From the NCBI GenBank assembly GCA_947568835.1, contig CANOQG010000007.1, forward strand, positions 2,852,001 through 2,916,000: DNA of 64,000 bases. Direction: 5' to 3'. Below are positions 1 to 13,300 of the stretch, piece by piece. The number at the start of each line of letters is the position of its first letter. Position 1 is the first letter of the stretch. Both the position numbers and the translations under genes were made by a program. The stretch is from Protonemura montana (taxonomy: Eukaryota > Arthropoda > Insecta > Plecoptera > Nemouridae). The notes below the pieces were generated by a model. The model was not told the origin of the DNA. It saw only the letters and a program-made list of their open reading frames with translations, and did no database searches.

Positions 1-400
1 GACATGGGACTGGACATGGGGCAGGACATGGGGCAGGACATGGGGCAGGACATGGGGCAGGACATGGGACATGAGGCAGGACAGGGGGAGGACATGGAGC
101 GGGACATGGGGCAGGACATGGGGCAGGACATGGAGCAGGACATGGGGCAGGAAATGGGGCAGGACATGAAACAGGACATAGGGCAGGACATGGGGCAGGA
201 CATGAGGCAGGACATGGGGCAGGACATAAGACATAGGGCAGGACAGGGGGAGGACATGGAGCAGGACATGGGGCATTACATGGGGCAGGACATAAGACAG
301 GACATAGGGCAGGACATGGGGCAGGACATGGGGCAGGACATGGGGCAGGACATGGGACATGGGGCAAGACATGGGGCAGGACATGAGGCAGGACATGGGG
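1..400 (+). repeat. Partial HOR segment, copy of 2799-3200
   Basis: The GACATGGGACTG variant near position 7 and the TTA at 276 recur at 2805 and 3074 (offset 2,798). The match fails between about 361 and 421, where GGGGAAGG appears at 421 instead of the GGGGCAGG/GGGGTAGG pattern of 3.2 kb. From there the sequence follows 5.56 kb instead (next entry). Confidence 0.8.
273..281 (+). repeat. Marker L2: GCATTACAT variant (first of 19)
   Basis: A canonical unit ends in CAT and the next begins TACATGG, giving TTA. The TTA starts at 276, 3074, 4683, 6888, 8497, 11134, 12712, 16488, 18085, 19499, 21096, 28612, 38321, 39918, 41327, 42752, 44349, 51865 and 61649. It is consistently preceded about 269 bp upstream by the unit variant GACATGGGACTG (starting near 7, 2805, 4414, 6619 and so on). 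The pair therefore marks one recurrent HOR segment rather than independent mutations. Intervals 1,609, 2,205, 1,597 and 7,516 bp each occur more than once. Confidence 0.93.
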
Positions 401-420
401 CAGGACATGGGGCAGGACAT

Positions 421-1185
421 GGGGAAGGACATGGGGCAGGACATGGGGCAGGACATGGGACATGGGGCAGGACAGGGGGAGGACATGGAGCAGGACATGG
501 GGCAGGACATGGGGCAGGACATGGGGCAGGACATGGGGCAGGACATGGGGCAGGAAATGGGACAGGACAAGGGGCAGGACATGGGGCAGGACATGGGACA
601 TGGGGCAGGACATGGGGCAGGACATGGGGCATGACATGGGGCAGGACATGGGACAGGACATGGGGCAGGACATGGGGCAGGACATGGGGCAGGACATGGG
701 GCAGGACATGAGGCAGGACATGGGACAGGACATGGGGCAGGACATGGGGCAGGACATGGGACATGGAGCAGGACATGGGGCAGGACATGGAGCAGGAAAT
801 GGGGCAGGACATGGGGCAGGACATAAGACAGGACATAGGGCAGGACATGGGGTAGGACATGGGGCAGGACATGGGGCAGGACATGGGACATGGGGCAAGA
901 CATGGGGCAGGACATGGGGCAGGACATGGGGCAGGACATGGGGCAGGACATGGGGCAGGACATGGGGCAGGAAATGGGGCAGGACATAGGGTAGGACATG
1001 AGGCAGGACATGGGACAGGACATGGGGCAGGACATGGGGCAGGACATGGGACAGGACATAGGGCAGGACATGGGGCAGGACATGGGGCAAAACATGGGGC
1101 AGGACATGGGACAGGACATGGGGCAGGACATTGGCCAGGCTATGGGGCAGGACATGGGGCAGGACATGAGGCAGGACATGGGACA
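421..1185 (+). repeat. HOR segment, copy of 5564-6328
   Basis: GGGGAAGG at 421 matches 5564, and the L1 marker at 1140 matches 6283, both at offset 5,143. Variants between them, such as ATAGGGTAGG before 998 and 6141, keep the same offset. Confidence 0.8.
1131..1143 (+). repeat. Marker L1: TTGGCCAGGCTAT variant pair (first of 32)
   Basis: Two adjacent variant units read GACATTGGCCAG then GCTATGGGGCAG. The CTA of this marker starts at 1140, 2373, 6283, 10097, 14312, 15545, 15787, 22697, 24402, 26678, 27911, 29168, 29705, 31981, 34283, 35988, 37378, 37620, 42051, 45950, 47655, 49931, 51164, 52421, 52958, 55234, 57439, 59715, 60948, 62205, 62742 and 63985. Its spacing gives the clearest ruler of the higher-order repeats: 1,233 bp five times, 2,276 bp five times, 1,705 bp three times, 1,257 and 537 bp three times each. 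The marker contains TGGCCA, a palindrome absent from the canonical unit. Its CTA is a stop codon on the minus strand, so it also ends many apparent minus-strand reading frames. The copy at 27911 reads TTGGCCTGG, and the copy at 47655 is followed by ATGTGG instead of ATGGGG. Confidence 0.95.
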
Positions 1186-2372
1186 TGGGGAAAGACATGG
1201 GGCAGGACATGGGGCAGGACATGGGGCAGGACATGGGGCAGGACATGGGACAGGACATAGGGCAGGACATGGGGCAGGACATGGGGCAGGACATGGGGCA
1301 GGACATGGGACAGGACATGGAGCAGGACATGGGGCAGGACATGGGGCAGGACATGGGACAGGACATAGGGAAGGACATGGGGCAGGACATGGGGCAGGAC
1401 ATGGGACAGGACATGGGACAGGACATAGGGCAGGACATGGGGCAGGACATGGGGCAGGACATAGGGCAGGACATGGGGCAGGACATGGGGCAGGACATGG
1501 GGCAGGACATGGGGCAGGACATAAGGCAGGACATTGGACAGGACATGGGGCAAAACATGGGGCAGGACATGGGACAGGACATGTTGCAGGACATGGGGCA
1601 GGACATGGGGCAGGACATGGGGCAGGACATGGGACATGAGGCAGGACAGGGGGAGGACATGGAGCGGGACATGGGGCAGGACATGGGGCAGGACATGGAG
1701 CAGGACATGGGGCAGGAAATGGGGCAGGACATGGGACAGGACATAGGGCAGGACATGGGGCAGGACATGAGGCAAGACATGGGGCAGGACATGGGACATA
1801 GGGCAGGACAGGGGAAGGACATGGAGCAGGACATGGGGCAGGACATGGGGCAGGACATAAGACAGGACATAGGGCAGGACATGGGGTAGGACATGGGGCA
1901 GGACATGGGGCAGGACATGGGACATGGGGCAAGACATGGGGCAGGACATGGGGCAGGACATGGGGCAGGACATGGGGCAGGACATGGGGCAGGACATGGG
2001 ACATGGGGCAGGACATGGGGCAGGACATGGGGCAGGACATGGGGCAGGACATGGGGCAGGACATGGGGCAGGACATAGGGCAGGCCATGGGGCAGGACAT
2101 GGGGCAGGACATGGAGCAGGACATGGGACATGACATGGGACAGGACATGGGGCAGGACATGGCGCAGGACATGGGGCAGGACATGGGGCAGGACATGGGG
2201 CAGGACATAGGGCAGGACATGGGGTAGGACATGAGGCAGGACATGGGACAGGACATGGGGCAGGACATGGGGCAGGACATGGGACAGGACATAGGGCAGG
2301 ACATGGGGCAGGACATGGGGCAAAACATGGGGCAGGACATGGGACAGGACATGGGGCAGGACATTGGCCAGG
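1140..2372 (+). repeat. 1,233-bp L1-to-L1 HOR interval, copy 1 of 5
   Basis: The interval between L1 markers is exactly 1,233 bp here and again at 14312-15545, 26678-27911, 49931-51164 and 59715-60948. Internal variants, including GACATGTTGCAG, GACAGGGGAAG and GGCGCAGG, keep the same order. A diagnostic difference separates the copies: GGCCAT with the C at 2085 (also at 15257) is GGCTAT at 27623, 50876 and 60660. The last three copies therefore share a later ancestor. Confidence 0.9.
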
Positions 2373-2699
2373 CTATGGGGCAGGACATGGGGCAGGACAT
2401 GAGGCAGGACATGGGACATGGGGAAAGACATGGGGCAGGACATGGGGCAGGACATGGGGCAGGACATGGGGCAGGACATGGGACAGGACATAGGGCAGGA
2501 CATGGGGCAGGACATGGGGCAGGACATGGGGCAGGACATGGGACAGGACATGGAGCAGGACATGGGGCAGGACATGGGGCAGGACATGGGACAGGACATA
2601 GGGAAGGACATGGGGCAGGACATGGGGCAGGACATGGGACAGGACATTGCACAGGACATAGGGCAGGACATGGGGCAGGACATGGGGCAGGACATAGGG

Positions 2700-5600
2700 C
2701 AGGACATGGGGCAGGACATGGGGCAGGACATGGGGCAGGACATGGGGCAGGACATGAGGCAGGACATTGGACAGGACATGGGGCAAAACATGGGGCAGGA
2801 CATGGGACTGGACATGGGGCAGGACATGGGGCAGGACATGGGGCAGGACATGGGGCAGGACATGGGACATGAGGCAGGACAGGGGGAGGACATGGAGCGG
2901 GACATGGGGCAGGACATGGGGCAGGACATGGAGCAGGACATGGGGCAGGAAATGGGGCAGGACATGAAACAGGACATAGGGCAGGACATGGGGCAGGACA
3001 TGAGGCAGGACATGGGGCAGGACATAAGACATAGGGCAGGACAGGGGGAGGACATGGAGCAGGACATGGGGCATTACATGGGGCAGGACATAAGACAGGA
3101 CATAGGGCAGGACATGGGGCAGGACATGGGGCAGGACATGGGGCAGGACATGGGACATGGGGCAAGACATGGGGCAGGACATGAGGCAGGACATGGGGCA
3201 GGACATGGGGCAGGACATGGGGCAGGACATGGGGTAGGACATGGGGCAGGAAATGGGACAGGACAAGGGGCAGGACATGGGGCAGGACATGGGACATGGG
3301 GCAGGACATGGGGCAGGACATGGGGCAGGACATGGGGCAGGACATGGGGCAGGACATGGGGCAGGACATGGGGCAGGACATAGGGCAGGACATGGGGCAG
3401 GACATGGGGCAGGACATGGAGCAGGACATGGGACATGACATGGGACAGGACATGGGGCAGGACATGGGGCAGGACATGGGGAAGGACATAGGGCAGGACA
3501 TGGGGCAGGACATGGGGCAGGACATGGGGCAGGACATAGGGCAGGACATGGGGCAGGACATGGGGCAGGACAGGGAGCAGGACATGGGGCAGGACATTGG
3601 GCAGGACATGGGACAGGACATGGGGCAGGACATGGGGCAGGACATGGGGCAGGATATGGGGCAGGACATGGGGCAGGACATGAGGCAGGACATGGGACAT
3701 GAGGTAAGACATGGGGCAGGACATGGAGCAGGACATGGGACAGGACATGGGGCAGGACATGGGGCAGGACATGGGGCATGACATGGGACATGGGGCAGGA
3801 CATGGGGTGGAACATGGAGCAGAAAATGGGGCACGACATGGGGCAGGACATAGGGCAGGACATGGTGCAGGACATGGGGCAGGACATGGGGCAGGACATG
3901 GGACATGGGGCAAGACATGGGGCAGGACATAGGGCAGGACATGGGGCAGGACATGGGGCAGGACATAAGACAGGACATAGGGCAGGACATGGGGTAGGAC
4001 ATGGGGCAGGACATGGGGCAGGACATGGGACATGGGGCAAGACATGGGGCAGGACATGGGGCAGGACATGGGGCAGGACATGGGGCAGGACATGGGGCAG
4101 GACATGGGACATGGGGCAGGACATGGGGCAGGACATGGGGCAGGACATGGGACAGGACATGGAGCAGGACATGGGGCAGGACATGGGGCAGGACATGGGA
4201 CAGGACATAGGGAAGGACAAGGGGCAGGACATGGGGCAGGACATGGGACAGGACATGGGACAGGACATAGGGCAGGACATGGGGCAGGACATGGGGCAGG
4301 ACATAGGGCAGGACATGGGGCAGGACATGGGGCAGGACATGGGGCAGGACATGGGGCAGGACATGAGGCAGGACATTGGACAGGACATGGGGCAAAACAT
4401 GGGGCAGGACATGGGACTGGACATGGGGCAGGACATGGGGCAGGACATGGGGCAGGACATGGGGCAGGACATGGGACATGAGGCAGGACAGGGGGAGGAC
4501 ATGGAGCGGGACATGGGGCAGGACATGGGGCAGGACATGGAGCAGGACATGGGGCAGGAAATGGGGCAGGACATGGGACAGGACATAGGGCAGGACATGG
4601 GGCAGGACATGAGGCAGGACATAGAGCAGGACATAAGACATAGGGCAGGACAGGGGGAGGACATGGAGCAGGACATGGGGCATTACATGGGGCAGGACAT
4701 AAGACAGGACATAGGGCAGGACATGGGGCAGGACATGGGGCAGGACATGGGGCAGGACATGGGACATGGGGCAAGACATGGGGCAGGACATGAGGCAGGA
4801 CATGGGGCAGGACATGGGGCAGGACATGGGGCAGGACATGGGGTAGGACATGGGGCAGGAAATGGGACAGGACAAGGGGCAGGACATGGGGCAGGACATG
4901 GGACATGGGGCAGGACATGGGGCAGGACATGGGGCAGGACATGGGGCAGGACATGGGGCAGGACATGGGGCAGGACATGGGGCAGGACATAGGGCAGGAC
5001 ATGGGGCAGGACATGGGGCAGGACATGGAGCAGGACATGGGACATGACATGGGACAGGACATGGGGCAGGACATGGGGCAGGACATGGGGAAGGACATAG
5101 GGCAGGACATGGGGCAGGACATGGGGCAGGACATGGGGCAGGACATAGGGCAGGACATGGGGCAGGACATGGGGCAGGACATGGAGCAGGACATGGGGCA
5201 GGACATTGGGCAGGACATGGGACCGGACATGGGGCAGGACATGGGGCAGGACATGGGGCAGGATATGGGGCAGGACATGGGGCAGGACATGAGGCAGGAC
5301 ATGGGACATGAGGTAAGACATGGAGCAGGACATGGAGCAGGACATGGGACAGGACATGGGGCAGGACATGGGGCAGGACATGGGGCATGACATGGGACAT
5401 GGGGCAGGACATGGGGTGGAACATGGAGCAGAAAATGGGGCACGACATGGGGCAGGACATAGGGCAGGACATGGGGCAGGACATGGGGCAGGACATGGGG
5501 CAGGACATGGGACATGGGGCAAGACATGGGGCAGGACATAGGGCAGGACATGGGGCAGGACATGGGGAAGGACATGGGGCAGGACATGGGGCAGGACATG

Positions 5601-6530
5601 GGACATGGGGCAGGACAGGGGGAGGACATGGAGCAGGACATGGGGCAGGACATGGGGCAGGACATGGGGCAGGACATGGGGCAGGACATGGGGCAGGAAA
5701 TGGGACAGGACAAAGGGCAGGACATGGGGCAGGACATGGGACATGGGGCAGGACATGGGGCAGGACATGGGGCATGACATGGGGCAGGACATGGGACAGG
5801 ACATGGGGCAGGACATGGGGCAGGACATGGGGCAGGACATGGGGCAGGACATGAGGCAGGACATGGGACAGGACATGGGGCAGGACATGGGGCAGGACAT
5901 GGGACATGGAGCAGGACATGGGGCAGGACATGGAGCAGGACATGGGGCAGGACATGGGGCAGGACATAAGACAGGACATAGGGCAGGACATGGGGTAGGA
6001 CATGGGGCAGGACATGGGGCAGGACATGGGACATGGGGCAAGACATGGGGCAGGACATGGGGCAGGACATGGGGCAGGACATGGGGCAGGACATGGGGCA
6101 GGACATGGGGCAGGAAATGGGGCAGGACATAGGGTAGGACATGAGGCAGGACATGGGACAGGACATGGGGCAGGACATGGGGCAGGACATGGGACAGGAC
6201 ATAGGGCAGGACATGGGGCAGGACATGGGGCAAAACATGGGGCAGGACATGGGACAGGACATGGGGCAGGACATTGGCCAGGCTATGGGGCAGGACATGG
6301 GGCAGGACATGAGGCAGGACATGGGACATGGGGAAAGACATGGGGCAGGACATGGGGCAGGACATGGGGCAGGACATGGGGCAGGACATGGGACAGGACA
6401 TAGGGCAGGACATGGGGCAGGACATGGGGCAGGACATGGGGCAGGACATGGGACAGGACATGGAGCAGGACATGGGGCAGGACATGGGGCAGGACATGGG
6501 ACAGGACATAGGGAAGGACATGGGGCAGGA
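2700..6530 (+). repeat. 3,814-bp HOR, copy A1
   Basis: Markers at 2805, 3074, 3807, 4683, 5416 and 6283 recur at 6619, 6888, 7621, 8497, 9230 and 10097, all offset by 3,814. Inside, the L2 and L4 markers split it into 1,609-bp and 2,205-bp sub-intervals, so the 3.8-kb unit is itself composite. The left edge is uncertain. Upstream of about 2.7 kb the offset to the next copy becomes 3,910, because the following copy lacks eight 12-bp units (96 bp) near 6.54 kb. Confidence 0.88.
3799..3834 (+). repeat. Marker L4: three consecutive variant units (first of 24)
   Basis: Three degenerate units occur in fixed order: GACATGGGGTGG, AACATGGAGCAG, AAAATGGGGCAC. The GTGG of this cassette starts at 3807, 5416, 7621, 9230, 11836, 13445, 17209, 20220, 21830, 23535, 25811, 31114, 33416, 35121, 39042, 40652, 43473, 45083, 46788, 49064, 54367, 56572, 58848 and 63118. 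Spacing of 1,609 or 1,610 bp occurs six times, 2,276 bp three times, 1,705 bp three times, and 2,205 and 5,303 bp twice each. Because the cassette needs several independent substitutions, all copies must share one ancestor, so it tracks segmental copying well. About 106 bp upstream lies another recurrent variant, GAGGTAAGA (first at 3701). Confidence 0.93.
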
Positions 6531-9500
6531 CATGGGGCAGGACATGGGGCAGGACATGGGGCAGGACATGAGGCAGGACATTGGACAGGACATGGGGCAA
6601 AACATGGGGCAGGACATGGGACTGGACATGGGGCAGGACATGGGGCAGGACATGGGGCAGGACATGGGGCAGGACATGGGACATGAGGCAGGACAGGGGG
6701 AGGACATGGAGCGGGACATGGGGCAGGACATGGGGCAGGACATGGAGCAGGACATGGGGCAGGAAATGGGGCAGGACATGAAACAGGACATAGGGCAGGA
6801 CATGGGGCAGGACATGAGGCAGGACATGGGGCAGGACATAAGACATAGGGCAGGACAGGGGGAGGACATGGAGCAGGACATGGGGCATTACATGGGGCAG
6901 GACATAAGACAGGACATAGGGCAGGACATGGGGCAGGACATGGGGCAGGACATGGGGCAGGACATGGGACATGGGGCAAGACATGGGGCAGGACATGAGG
7001 CAGGACATGGGGCAGGACATGGGGCAGGACATGGGGCAGGACATGGGGTAGGACATGGGGCAGGAAATGGGACAGGACAAGGGGCAGGACATGGGGCAGG
7101 ACATGGGACATGGGGCAGGACATGGGGCAGGACATGGGGCAGGACATGGGGCAGGACATGGGGCAGGACATGGGGCAGGACATGGGGCAGGACATAGGGC
7201 AGGACATGGGGCAGGACATGGGGCAGGACATGGAGCAGGACATGGGACATGACATGGGACAGGACATGGGGCAGGACATGGGGCAGGACATGGGGAAGGA
7301 CATAGGGCAGGACATGGGGCAGGACATGGGGCAGGACATGGGGCAGGACATAGGGCAGGACATGGGGCAGGACATGGGGCAGGACAGGGAGCAGGACATG
7401 GGGCAGGACATTGGGCAGGACATGGGACAGGACATGGGGCAGGACATGGGGCAGGACATGGGGCAGGATATGGGGCAGGACATGGGGCAGGACATGAGGC
7501 AGGACATGGGACATGAGGTAAGACATGGGGCAGGACATGGAGCAGGACATGGGACAGGACATGGGGCAGGACATGGGGCAGGACATGGGGCATGACATGG
7601 GACATGGGGCAGGACATGGGGTGGAACATGGAGCAGAAAATGGGGCACGACATGGGGCAGGACATAGGGCAGGACATGGTGCAGGACATGGGGCAGGACA
7701 TGGGGCAGGACATGGGACATGGGGCAAGACATGGGGCAGGACATAGGGCAGGACATGGGGCAGGACATGGGGCAGGACATAAGACAGGACATAGGGCAGG
7801 ACATGGGGTAGGACATGGGGCAGGACATGGGGCAGGACATGGGACATGGGGCAAGACATGGGGCAGGACATGGGGCAGGACATGGGGCAGGACATGGGGC
7901 AGGACATGGGTCAGGACATGGGACATGGGGCAGGACATGGGGCAGGACATGGGGCAGGACATGGGACAGGACATGGAGCAGGACATGGGGCAGGACATGG
8001 GGCAGGACATGGGACAGGACATAGGGAAGGACATGGGGCAGGACATGGGGCAGGACATGGGACAGGACATGGGACAGGACATAGGGCAGGACATGGGGCA
8101 GGACATGGGGCAGGACATAGGGCAGGACATGGGGCAGGACATGGGGCAGGACATGGGGCAGGACATGGGGCAGGACATGAGGCAGGACATTGGACAGGAC
8201 ATGGGGCAAAACATGGGGCAGGACATGGGACTGGACATGGGGCAGGACATGGGGCAGGACATGGGGCAGGACATGGGGCAGGACATGGGACATGAGGCAG
8301 GACAGGGGGAGGACATGGAGCGGGACATGGGGCAGGACATGGGGCAGGACATGGAGCAGGACATGGGGCAGGAAATGGGGCAGGACATGGGACAGGACAT
8401 AGGGCAGGACATGGGGCAGGACATGAGGCAGGACATAGAGCAGGACATAAGACATAGGGCAGGACAGGGGGAGGACATGGAGCAGGACATGGGGCATTAC
8501 ATGGGGCAGGACATAAGACAGGACATAGGGCAGGACATGGGGCAGGACATGGGGCAGGACATGGGGCAGGACATGGGACATGGGGCAAGACATGGGGCAG
8601 GACATGAGGCAGGACATGGGGCAGGACATGGGGCAGGACATGGGGCAGGACATGGGGTAGGACATGGGGCAGGAAATGGGACAGGACATGGGGCAGGACA
8701 TGGGGCAGGACATGGGACATGGGGCAGGACATGGGGCAGGACATGGGGCAGGACATGGGGCAGGACATGGGGCAGGACATGGGGCAGGACATGGGGCAGG
8801 ACATAGGGCAGGACATGGGGCAGGACATGGGGCAGGACATGGAGCAGGACATGGGACATGACATGGGACAGGACATGGGGCAGGACATGGGGCAGGACAT
8901 GGGGAAGGACATAGGGCAGGACATGGGGCAGGACATGGGGCAGGACATGGGGCAGGACATAGGGCAGGACATGGGGCAGGACATGGGGCAGGACATGGAG
9001 CAGGACATGGGGCAGGACATTGGGCAGGACATGGGACCGGACATGGGGCAGGACATGGGGCAGGACATGGGGCAGGATATGGGGCAGGACATGGGGCAGG
9101 ACATGAGGCAGGACATGGGACATGAGGTAAGACATGGAGCAGGACATGGAGCAGGACATGGGACAGGACATGGGGCAGGACATGGGGCAGGACATGGGGC
9201 ATGACATGGGACATGGGGCAGGACATGGGGTGGAACATGGAGCAGAAAATGGGGCACGACATGGGGCAGGACATAGGGCAGGACATGGGGCAGGACATGG
9301 GGCAGGACATGGGGCAGGACATGGGACATGGGGCAAGACATGGGGCAGGACATAGGGCAGGACATGGGGCAGGACATGGGGAAGGACATGGGGCAGGACA
9401 TGGGGCAGGACATGGGACATGGGGCAGGACAGGGGGAGGACATGGAGCAGGACATGGGGCAGGACATGGGGCAGGACATGGGGCAGGACATGGGGCAGGA

Positions 9501-10350
9501 CATGGGGCAGGAAATGGGACAGGACAAAGGGCAGGACATGGGGCAGGACATGGGACATGGGGCAGGACATGGGGCAGGACATGGGGCATGACATGGGGCA
9601 GGACATGGGACAGGACATGGGGCAGGACATGGGGCAGGACATGGGGCAGGACATGGGGCAGGACATGAGGCAGGACATGGGACAGGACATGGGGCAGGAC
9701 ATGGGGCAGGACATGGGACATGGAGCAGGACATGGGGCAGGACATGGAGCAGGACATGGGGCAGGACATGGGGCAGGACATAAGACAGGACATAGGGCAG
9801 GACATGGGGTAGGACATGGGGCAGGACATGGGGCAGGACATGGGACATGGGGCAAGACATGGGGCAGGACATGGGGCAGGACATGGGGCAGGACATGGGG
9901 CAGGACATGGGGCAGGACATGGGGCAGGAAATGGGGCAGGACATAGGGTAGGACATGAGGCAGGACATGGGACAGGACATGGGGCAGGACATGGGGCAGG
10001 ACATGGGACAGGACATAGGGCAGGACATGGGGCAGGACATGGGGCAAAACATGGGGCAGGACATGGGACAGGACATGGGGCAGGACATTGGCCAGGCTAT
10101 GGGGCAGGACATGGGGCAGGACATGAGGCAGGACATGGGACATGGGGAAAGACATGGGGCAGGACATGGGGCAGGACATGGGGCAGGACATGGGGCAGGA
10201 CATGGGACAGGACATAGGGCAGGACATGGGGCAGGACATGGGGCAGGACATGGGGCAGGACATGGGACAGGACATGGAGCAGGACATGGGGCAGGACATG
10301 GGGCAGGACATGGGACAGGACATAGGGAAGGACATGGGGCAGGACATGGG
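6531..10350 (+). repeat. 3,814-bp HOR, copy A2
   Basis: This is the tandem neighbour of A1 at offset 3,814, with the same marker order. Private differences include GGTCAGG with TCA at 7911 (unique in the window) and GACATGGGGCAG where A1 has GACAAGGGGCAG near 3.26 kb. The GACCGGAC unit at 9032-9043 matches 5218-5229 of A1. Confidence 0.88.
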
Positions 10351-13300
10351 GCAGGACATGGGACAGGACATGGGACAGGACATAGGGCAGGACATGGGGC
10401 AGGACATGGGGCAGGACATAGGGCAGGACATGGGGCAGGACATGGGGCAGGACATGGGGCAGGACATGGGGCAGGACATAAGGCAGGACATTGGACAGGA
10501 CATGGGGCAAAACATGGGGCAGGACATGGGACAGGACATGTTGCAGGACATGGGGCAGGACATGGGGCAGGACATGGGGCAGGACATGGGACATGAGGCA
10601 GGACAGGGGGAGGACATGGAGCGGGACATGGGGCAGGACATGGGGCAGGACATGGAGCAGGACATGGGGCAGGAAATGGGGCAGGACATGGGACAGGACA
10701 TAGGGCAGGACATGGGGCAGGACATGAGGCAAGACATGGGGCAGGACATGGGACATAGGGCAGGACAGGGGAAGGACATGGAGCAGGACATGGGGCAGGA
10801 CATGGGGCAGGACATGAGGCAGGACATTGGACAGGACATGGGGCAAAACATGGGGCAGGACATGGGACTGGACATGGGGCAGGACATGGGGCAGGACATG
10901 GGGCAGGACATGGGGCAGGACATGGGACATGAGGCAGGACAGGGGGAGGACATGGAGCGGGACATGGGGCAGGACATGGGGCAGGACATGGAGCAGGACA
11001 TGGGGCAGGAAATGGGGCAGGACATGAAACAGGACATAGGGCAGGACATGGGGCAGGACATGAGGCAGGACATGGGGCAGGACATAAGACATAGGGCAGG
11101 ACAGGGGGAGGACATGGAGCAGGACATGGGGCATTACATGGGGCAGGACATAAGACAGGACATAGGGCAGGACATGGGGCAGGACATGGGGCAGGACATG
11201 GGGCAGGACATGGGACATGGGGCAAGACATGGGGCAGGACATGAGGCAGGACATGGGGCAGGACATGGGGCAGGACATGGGGCAGGACATGGGGTAGGAC
11301 ATGGGGCAGGAAATGGGACAGGACAAGGGGCAGGACATGGGGCAGGACATGGGACATGGGGCAGGACATGGGGCAGGACATGGGGCAGGACATGGGGCAG
11401 GACATGGGGCAGGACATGGGGCAGGACATGGGGCAGGACATAGGGCAGGACATGGGGCAGGACATGGGGCAGGACATGGAGCAGGACATGGGACATGACA
11501 TGGGACAGGACATGGGGCAGGACATGGGGCAGGACATGGGGAAGGACATAGGGCAGGACATGGGGCAGGACATGGGGCAGGACATGGGGCAGGACATAGG
11601 GCAGGACATGGGGCAGGACATGGGGCAGGACAGGGAGCAGGACATGGGGCAGGACATTGGGCAGGACATGGGACAGGACATGGGGCAGGACATGGGGCAG
11701 GACATGGGGCAGGATATGGGGCAGGACATGGGGCAGGACATGAGGCAGGACATGGGACATGAGGTAAGACATGGGGCAGGACATGGAGCAGGACATGGGA
11801 CAGGACATGGGGCAGGACATGGGGCAGGACATGGGGTGGAACATGGAGCAGAAAATGGGGCACGACATGGGGCAGGACATAGGGCAGGACATGGTGCAGG
11901 ACATGGGGCAGGACATGGGGCAGGACATGGGACATGGGGCAAGACATGGGGCAGGACATAGGGCAGGACATGGGGCAGGACATGGGGCAGGACATAAGAC
12001 AGGACATAGGGCAGGACATGGGGTAGGACATGGGGCAGGACATGGGGCAGGACATGGGACATGGGGCAAGACATGGGGCAGGACATGGGGCAGGACATGG
12101 GGCAGGACATGGGGCAGGACATGGGGCAGGACATGGGACATGGGGCAGGACATGGGGCAGGACATGGGGCAGGACATGGGACAGGACATGGAGCAGGACA
12201 TGGGGCAGGACATGGGGCAGGACATGGGACAGGACATAGGGAAGGACATGGGGCAGGACATGGGGCAGGACATGGGACAGGACATGGGACAGGACATAGG
12301 GCAGGACATGGGGCAGGACATGGGGCAGGACATAGGGCAGGACATGGGGCAGGACATGGGGCAGGACATGGGGCAGGACATGGGGCAGGACATGAGGCAG
12401 GACATTGGACAGGACATGGGGCAAAACATGGGGCAGGACATGGGACTGGACATGGGGCAGGACATGGGGCAGGACATGGGGCAGGACATGGGGCAGGACA
12501 TGGGACATGAGGCAGGACAGGGGGAGGACATGGAGCGGGACATGGGGCAGGACATGGGGCAGGACATGGAGCAGGACATGGGGCAGGAAATGGGGCAGGA
12601 CATGGGACAGGACATAGGGCAGGACATGGGGCAGGACATGAGGCAGGACATAGAGCAGGACATAAGACATAGGGCAGGACAGGGGGAGGACATGGAGCAG
12701 GACATGGGGCATTACATGGGGCAGGACATAAGACAGGATATAGGGCAGGACATGGGGCAGGACATGGGGCAGGACATGGGGCAGGACATGGGACATGGGG
12801 CAAGACATGGGGCAGGACATGAGGCAGGACATGGGGCAGGACATGGGGCAGGACATGGGGCAGGACATGGGGTAGGACATGGGGCAGGAAATGGGACAGG
12901 ACAAGGGGCAGGACATGGGGCAGGACATGGGACATGGGGCAGGACATGGGGCAGGACATGGGGCAGGACATGGGGCAGGACATGGGGCAGGACATGGGGC
13001 AGGACATGGGGCAGGACATAGGGCAGGACATGGGGCAGGACATGGGGCAGGACATGGAGCAGGACATGGGACATGACATGGGACAGGACATGGGGCAGGA
13101 CATGGGGCAGGACATGGGGAAGGACATAGGGCAGGACATGGGGCAGGACATGGGGCAGGACATGGGGCAGGACATAGGGCAGGACATGGGGCAGGACATG
13201 GGGCAGGACATGGAGCAGGACATGGGGCAGGACATTGGGCAGGACATGGGACCGGACATGGGGCAGGACATGGGGCAGGACATGGGGCAGGATATGGGGC

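Noticed and set aside
4-711. Plus-strand frames encoding GQDM, GAGH or GRTW repeats as small structural proteins
   Set aside because: They are the same repeat read in other phases. Stops arise from the common ATAGGG, ATGAGG, ATAAGA and GGTAGG variants, and copies of one HOR end at equivalent points by descent. Overlapping frames on both strands cannot all be real and none stands out.
1131-1143. L1 marker as a mobile-element insertion or attachment site
   Set aside because: It keeps unit length and phase and is only a cluster of substitutions in two neighbouring units. It has no target-site duplication and no inserted sequence.
3701-3709. GAGGTAAGA as a 5' splice donor
   Set aside because: It resembles the donor consensus and recurs in many HOR copies, but it is explained by two substitutions in one ancestral unit. 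There is no plausible pyrimidine tract plus AG acceptor on the + strand and no exon-like sequence.
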